Positions 14,854 through 16,679 of a stretch of 16,679 nt of DNA are shown here, in pieces. Under the pieces are notes generated by a model. The model saw only the letters and a program-made list of their open reading frames with translations, was not told the DNA's origin and made no database searches. The DNA comes from CALGYY01 sp964585485 (lineage in GTDB: Bacteria > Bacteroidota > Bacteroidia > Bacteroidales > CAIWKO01), in NCBI GenBank assembly GCA_964585485.1, contig CAZPDS010000055.1, forward strand, positions 1 to 16,679, read 5' to 3'. The translations under genes were made by a program, and so were the position numbers. Position 1 is the stretch's first letter. Every line of letters starts with the position of its first letter.

Positions 14854-15011
14854 AAACTTTTTTTATGTTGTTTTTTTTTTAAATATTTGTAGCCCGAAAA
14901 ATCAACAGAACGGTTATTTTTAAAAACGTTTCAATCAGTCCTCTAAAGATTGATTGTAGAAAAAGAACACCTGAAACAATTGCTCAACCAAGACAAAAAG
15001 GGACGTAACGG
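14854..15011. other. AT-rich leader region upstream of dnaA
   Basis: This 158-base gap is strongly AT-rich. It contains a run of ten T (14871-14880), a TTTTTAAAAA palindrome (14917-14926) flanked by AACG and CGTT, and an inverted repeat CAATCA (14932-14937) / TGATTG (14951-14956). I see no exact TAnnTTTG box and no TTATCCACA-type DnaA box, so there is no direct evidence that it is the replication origin. It probably holds the dnaA promoter and leader. Confidence 0.5.
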
Positions 15012-16448
15012 ATGAAAAAAAGTTTTACCGAAATTTGGAATAATTGTCTTGCCGTTATCAGGGATAACCTTCCTGCCCAGGCCTTCAAAACCTGGTTTGA
15101 ACCCATAAAGCCCGTGCGACTAAAAGATAACGTTTTAACCGTCCAGGTCCCCAGCCAGTTTTTTTATGAGTTTCTCGAAGAACATTATATCGATATCCTT
15201 AAAAAGACCATTAAGAAAGAACTGGGACCAGGCGGTCAGCTGGAATATAATATCGTGATGGATAATTCGTATGGCGCAGGGGCTCCTGTTACCGTGAAGG
15301 CACCCATGAGCAACAAGAAAGCGGTCAAGAACCCTTCTGTTGCCATCCCTGTCGACATCAACCGCGATGCCTCCCGCGAGATTCCAAATCCTTTTGTGAT
15401 ACCAGGGCTCAAGAAGATCAATATCAATTCAAATCTTCTCGACAACAAATCCTTTGATACATTCGTGGAAGGAGACTGCAACCGCCTTGCACGATCTGCC
15501 GGATATGCCGTTGCGAACAACCCCGGCAAAACCGCATTTAATCCACTCCTTCTCTACTCCCCGATCGGTATTGGAAAAACCCATCTTTGCCACGCCATCG
15601 GGTTACAGGTTAAAGAAAATTTCCCGGATAAAATAGTTCTGTACGTTCCCTGCGATGTTTTCATTAACCAGTACATCGACTCCGTTAAGAATACCACCGT
15701 CAATGACTTTATTCACTTCTATCAGATGATCGATGTATTGATCATTGACGACATTCACTACCTGGGTGGCAAAGACAGCACACAGAACGCCTTCTTCCAT
15801 ATTTTTAACTACCTGCACCAAAAAGGCAGTCAGATTGTCATCACTTCCGATAAAGCACCCGTCGACCTTAAAGGAATGGAACCCCGCCTGCTGTCGCGCT
15901 TCAAATGGGGATTGTCGGCCGATCTGCAAATTCCCGATTTTGAAACCCGCGTGGCCATCATCGAAAAGAAACTAAGCAACGATGGCATAGTGATGTCACG
16001 TGATGTAGTGGAATACCTTTCGTACAGTATCACAACCAGTGTCAGGGAACTTGAAGGCGTACTGATCTCATTGCTGGCACAGGCATCCCTCAACAAAAAA
16101 CCAGTCAATATTGAACTGGCTAAGCAGATCATCGATAAATTTGTTAAAACCAATACCCGCGAAATTTCGATTGATTATATACAGAAAATCGTTTGCGATT
16201 ATTTTGATATCAACATTGATACTCTGAATTCAAAAACCCGTAAACGCGAAATCGTTCAGGCCCGGCAGTTGTCTATGTTCTTCTCGAAGAAAATGACCAA
16301 GTCGTCACTGGCCGCCATCGGCCTGCACTGCGGCAATAAAGATCATGCTACCGTGCTGCACGCCTGCCGAACCGTCAACAACCTGATTGAAACCGACAAA
16401 CAATTCAAAGTGTATGTCGACGAAATCGAAAAGAAAATCCGGCTCTAA
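15012..16448 (+). CDS. dnaA: Chromosomal replication initiator protein DnaA
   Basis: DnaA binds DnaA boxes at oriC and, as ATP-bound oligomers, opens the origin. The 478-residue protein has all four domains: domain I about 1-85 (IWNNCLAVIRDNL, FKTWFEPI), a linker about 86-140, the AAA+ domain III about 145-360, and the DNA-binding domain IV about 375-478. Walker B is VLIIDDIHYL (242-251), sensor I includes VITSDKAP (276-283), the box VII segment EPRLLSRF (290-297) supplies the arginine finger, and sensor II lies in SVRELEGV (343-350). The DNA-recognition signature is NKDHATVLHA (442-451). The P-loop is unusual, SPIGIGKT at 183-190, lacking the first glycine of the standard pattern. Its stop codon lies in a terminator loop. 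Confidence 0.98.
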   Translation: MKKSFTEIWNNCLAVIRDNLPAQAFKTWFEPIKPVRLKDNVLTVQVPSQFFYEFLEEHYIDILKKTIKKELGPGGQLEYNIVMDNSYGAGAPVTVKAPMSNKKAVKNPSVAIPVDINRDASREIPNPFVIPGLKKININSNLLDNKSFDTFVEGDCNRLARSAGYAVANNPGKTAFNPLLLYSPIGIGKTHLCHAIGLQVKENFPDKIVLYVPCDVFINQYIDSVKNTTVNDFIHFYQMIDVLIIDDIHYLGGKDSTQNAFFHIFNYLHQKGSQIVITSDKAPVDLKGMEPRLLSRFKWGLSADLQIPDFETRVAIIEKKLSNDGIVMSRDVVEYLSYSITTSVRELEGVLISLLAQASLNKKPVNIELAKQIIDKFVKTNTREISIDYIQKIVCDYFDINIDTLNSKTRKREIVQARQLSMFFSKKMTKSSLAAIGLHCGNKDHATVLHACRTVNNLIETDKQFKVYVDEIEKKIRL

Positions 16449-16462
16449 GCCGGACTTTTTTT
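16438..16462 (+). terminator. Intrinsic terminator overlapping the dnaA stop codon
   Basis: A perfect 7-bp stem, TCCGGCT (16438-16444) with AGCCGGA (16448-16454), encloses a 3-base loop CTA and is followed by C and seven T (16456-16462). The TAA stop codon (16446-16448) spans the loop and the first base of the right arm. Confidence 0.85.
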
Positions 16463-16505
16463 AGTTTGGTTGAAAATGTATTAAACATTATTATCTATAA
16501 ACAAT

Positions 16506-16679
16506 ATGAAATACTTAATGGTATGTCTGGGCAACATATGCCGATCCCCCCTGGCACAGGGGATTCTGAAAGAGGAACTGCTGCGACGGGGAATAGACGC
16601 CACAGTGGATTCCGCCGGTTTTGAACCTTTCCATCAGGGCGATCCGGCGGATGCACGTTCGGTCGCCGTTGCACGGCGT
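16506..16679 (+). CDS. Low-molecular-weight protein tyrosine phosphatase, 5' part
   Basis: The frame starts at ATG 16506 and stays open to the window end (58 codons), so the gene is truncated by the window edge. Residues 6-14 read VCLGNICRS, containing the CX5R phosphate-binding loop (nucleophile Cys7, Arg13) with the following Ser-Pro, at the N-terminus as in all low-molecular-weight phosphotyrosine phosphatases. SAGFEPFHQGDPAD (41-54) continues the family pattern; the catalytic Asp of the DP loop would lie beyond the edge. It acts in the cytoplasm on phosphotyrosine proteins or small phosphoesters. It follows dnaA after a strong terminator, so it probably has its own promoter in 16463-16505, an AT-rich stretch where I see no exact consensus box. 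This dnaA-phosphatase order fits Bacteroidota. Confidence 0.92.
   Translation, partial: MKYLMVCLGNICRSPLAQGILKEELLRRGIDATVDSAGFEPFHQGDPADARSVAVARR

Noticed and set aside
14854..14880. Terminator after the metallophosphatase
   Set aside because: There are T-rich runs but no stable GC-containing stem ahead of them, so an intrinsic terminator cannot be supported.

Overview
The window (about 16.7 kb, one 10-N scaffold gap at 6664-6673) looks like a core-chromosome segment of a Bacteroidota bacterium, probably a draft or metagenome assembly. Several things point to this phylum. Promoter boxes of the TAnnTTTG type precede ffh, a small secreted gene, folD and (with one mismatch) a 5'-nucleotidase pair. 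Clear Shine-Dalgarno sequences are rare. There is a TPR / PD40-propeller / regulatory-domain / OmpA protein with the architecture of PorE, and 5'-nucleotidase is split over two genes. The DnaA sequence and the dnaA to low-molecular-weight phosphatase order also fit. I cannot resolve the class. No tRNA, rRNA, CRISPR array, transposase or phage gene is visible, and no gene-free stretch exceeds about 200 bases.

Left part (1-4741): the 3' end of a leucine-rich-repeat-like gene faces three minus-strand genes, read as ffh, then a secreted M6-like metallopeptidase ending in six exact 8-residue repeats, then a membrane-anchored J-domain protein. A 7-bp-period AGTC repeat lies between the last two.

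Middle part (4742-8470): a divergent promoter region leads into a plus-strand run of two small secreted proteins of unknown function and a ZIP-type metal transporter. The transporter is broken by the assembly gap: sequence after the gap repeats the TM6-TM7 segment seen before it and carries a one-base frameshift. Then come folD and queE, coupled by an ATGA overlap.

Right part (8556-16679): the PorE-like OmpA protein, mtaB (tRNA t6A methylthiotransferase), and an enlarged Lgt-family protein containing what looks like an internal duplication of a membrane hairpin. Next is the split 5'-nucleotidase, with a lipoprotein C-terminal half and a Tat-exported catalytic half, then dnaA with an intrinsic terminator built around its stop codon, and the 5' end of a low-molecular-weight protein tyrosine phosphatase. 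Most genes are housekeeping (protein targeting, one-carbon metabolism, tRNA modification, envelope, replication). I did not find a convincing new multi-gene system. The more unusual items are the Lgt hairpin duplication, the DnaA P-loop substitutions, the octad-repeat tail of the metallopeptidase, and an inverted repeat overlapping the promoter of the nucleotidase pair.
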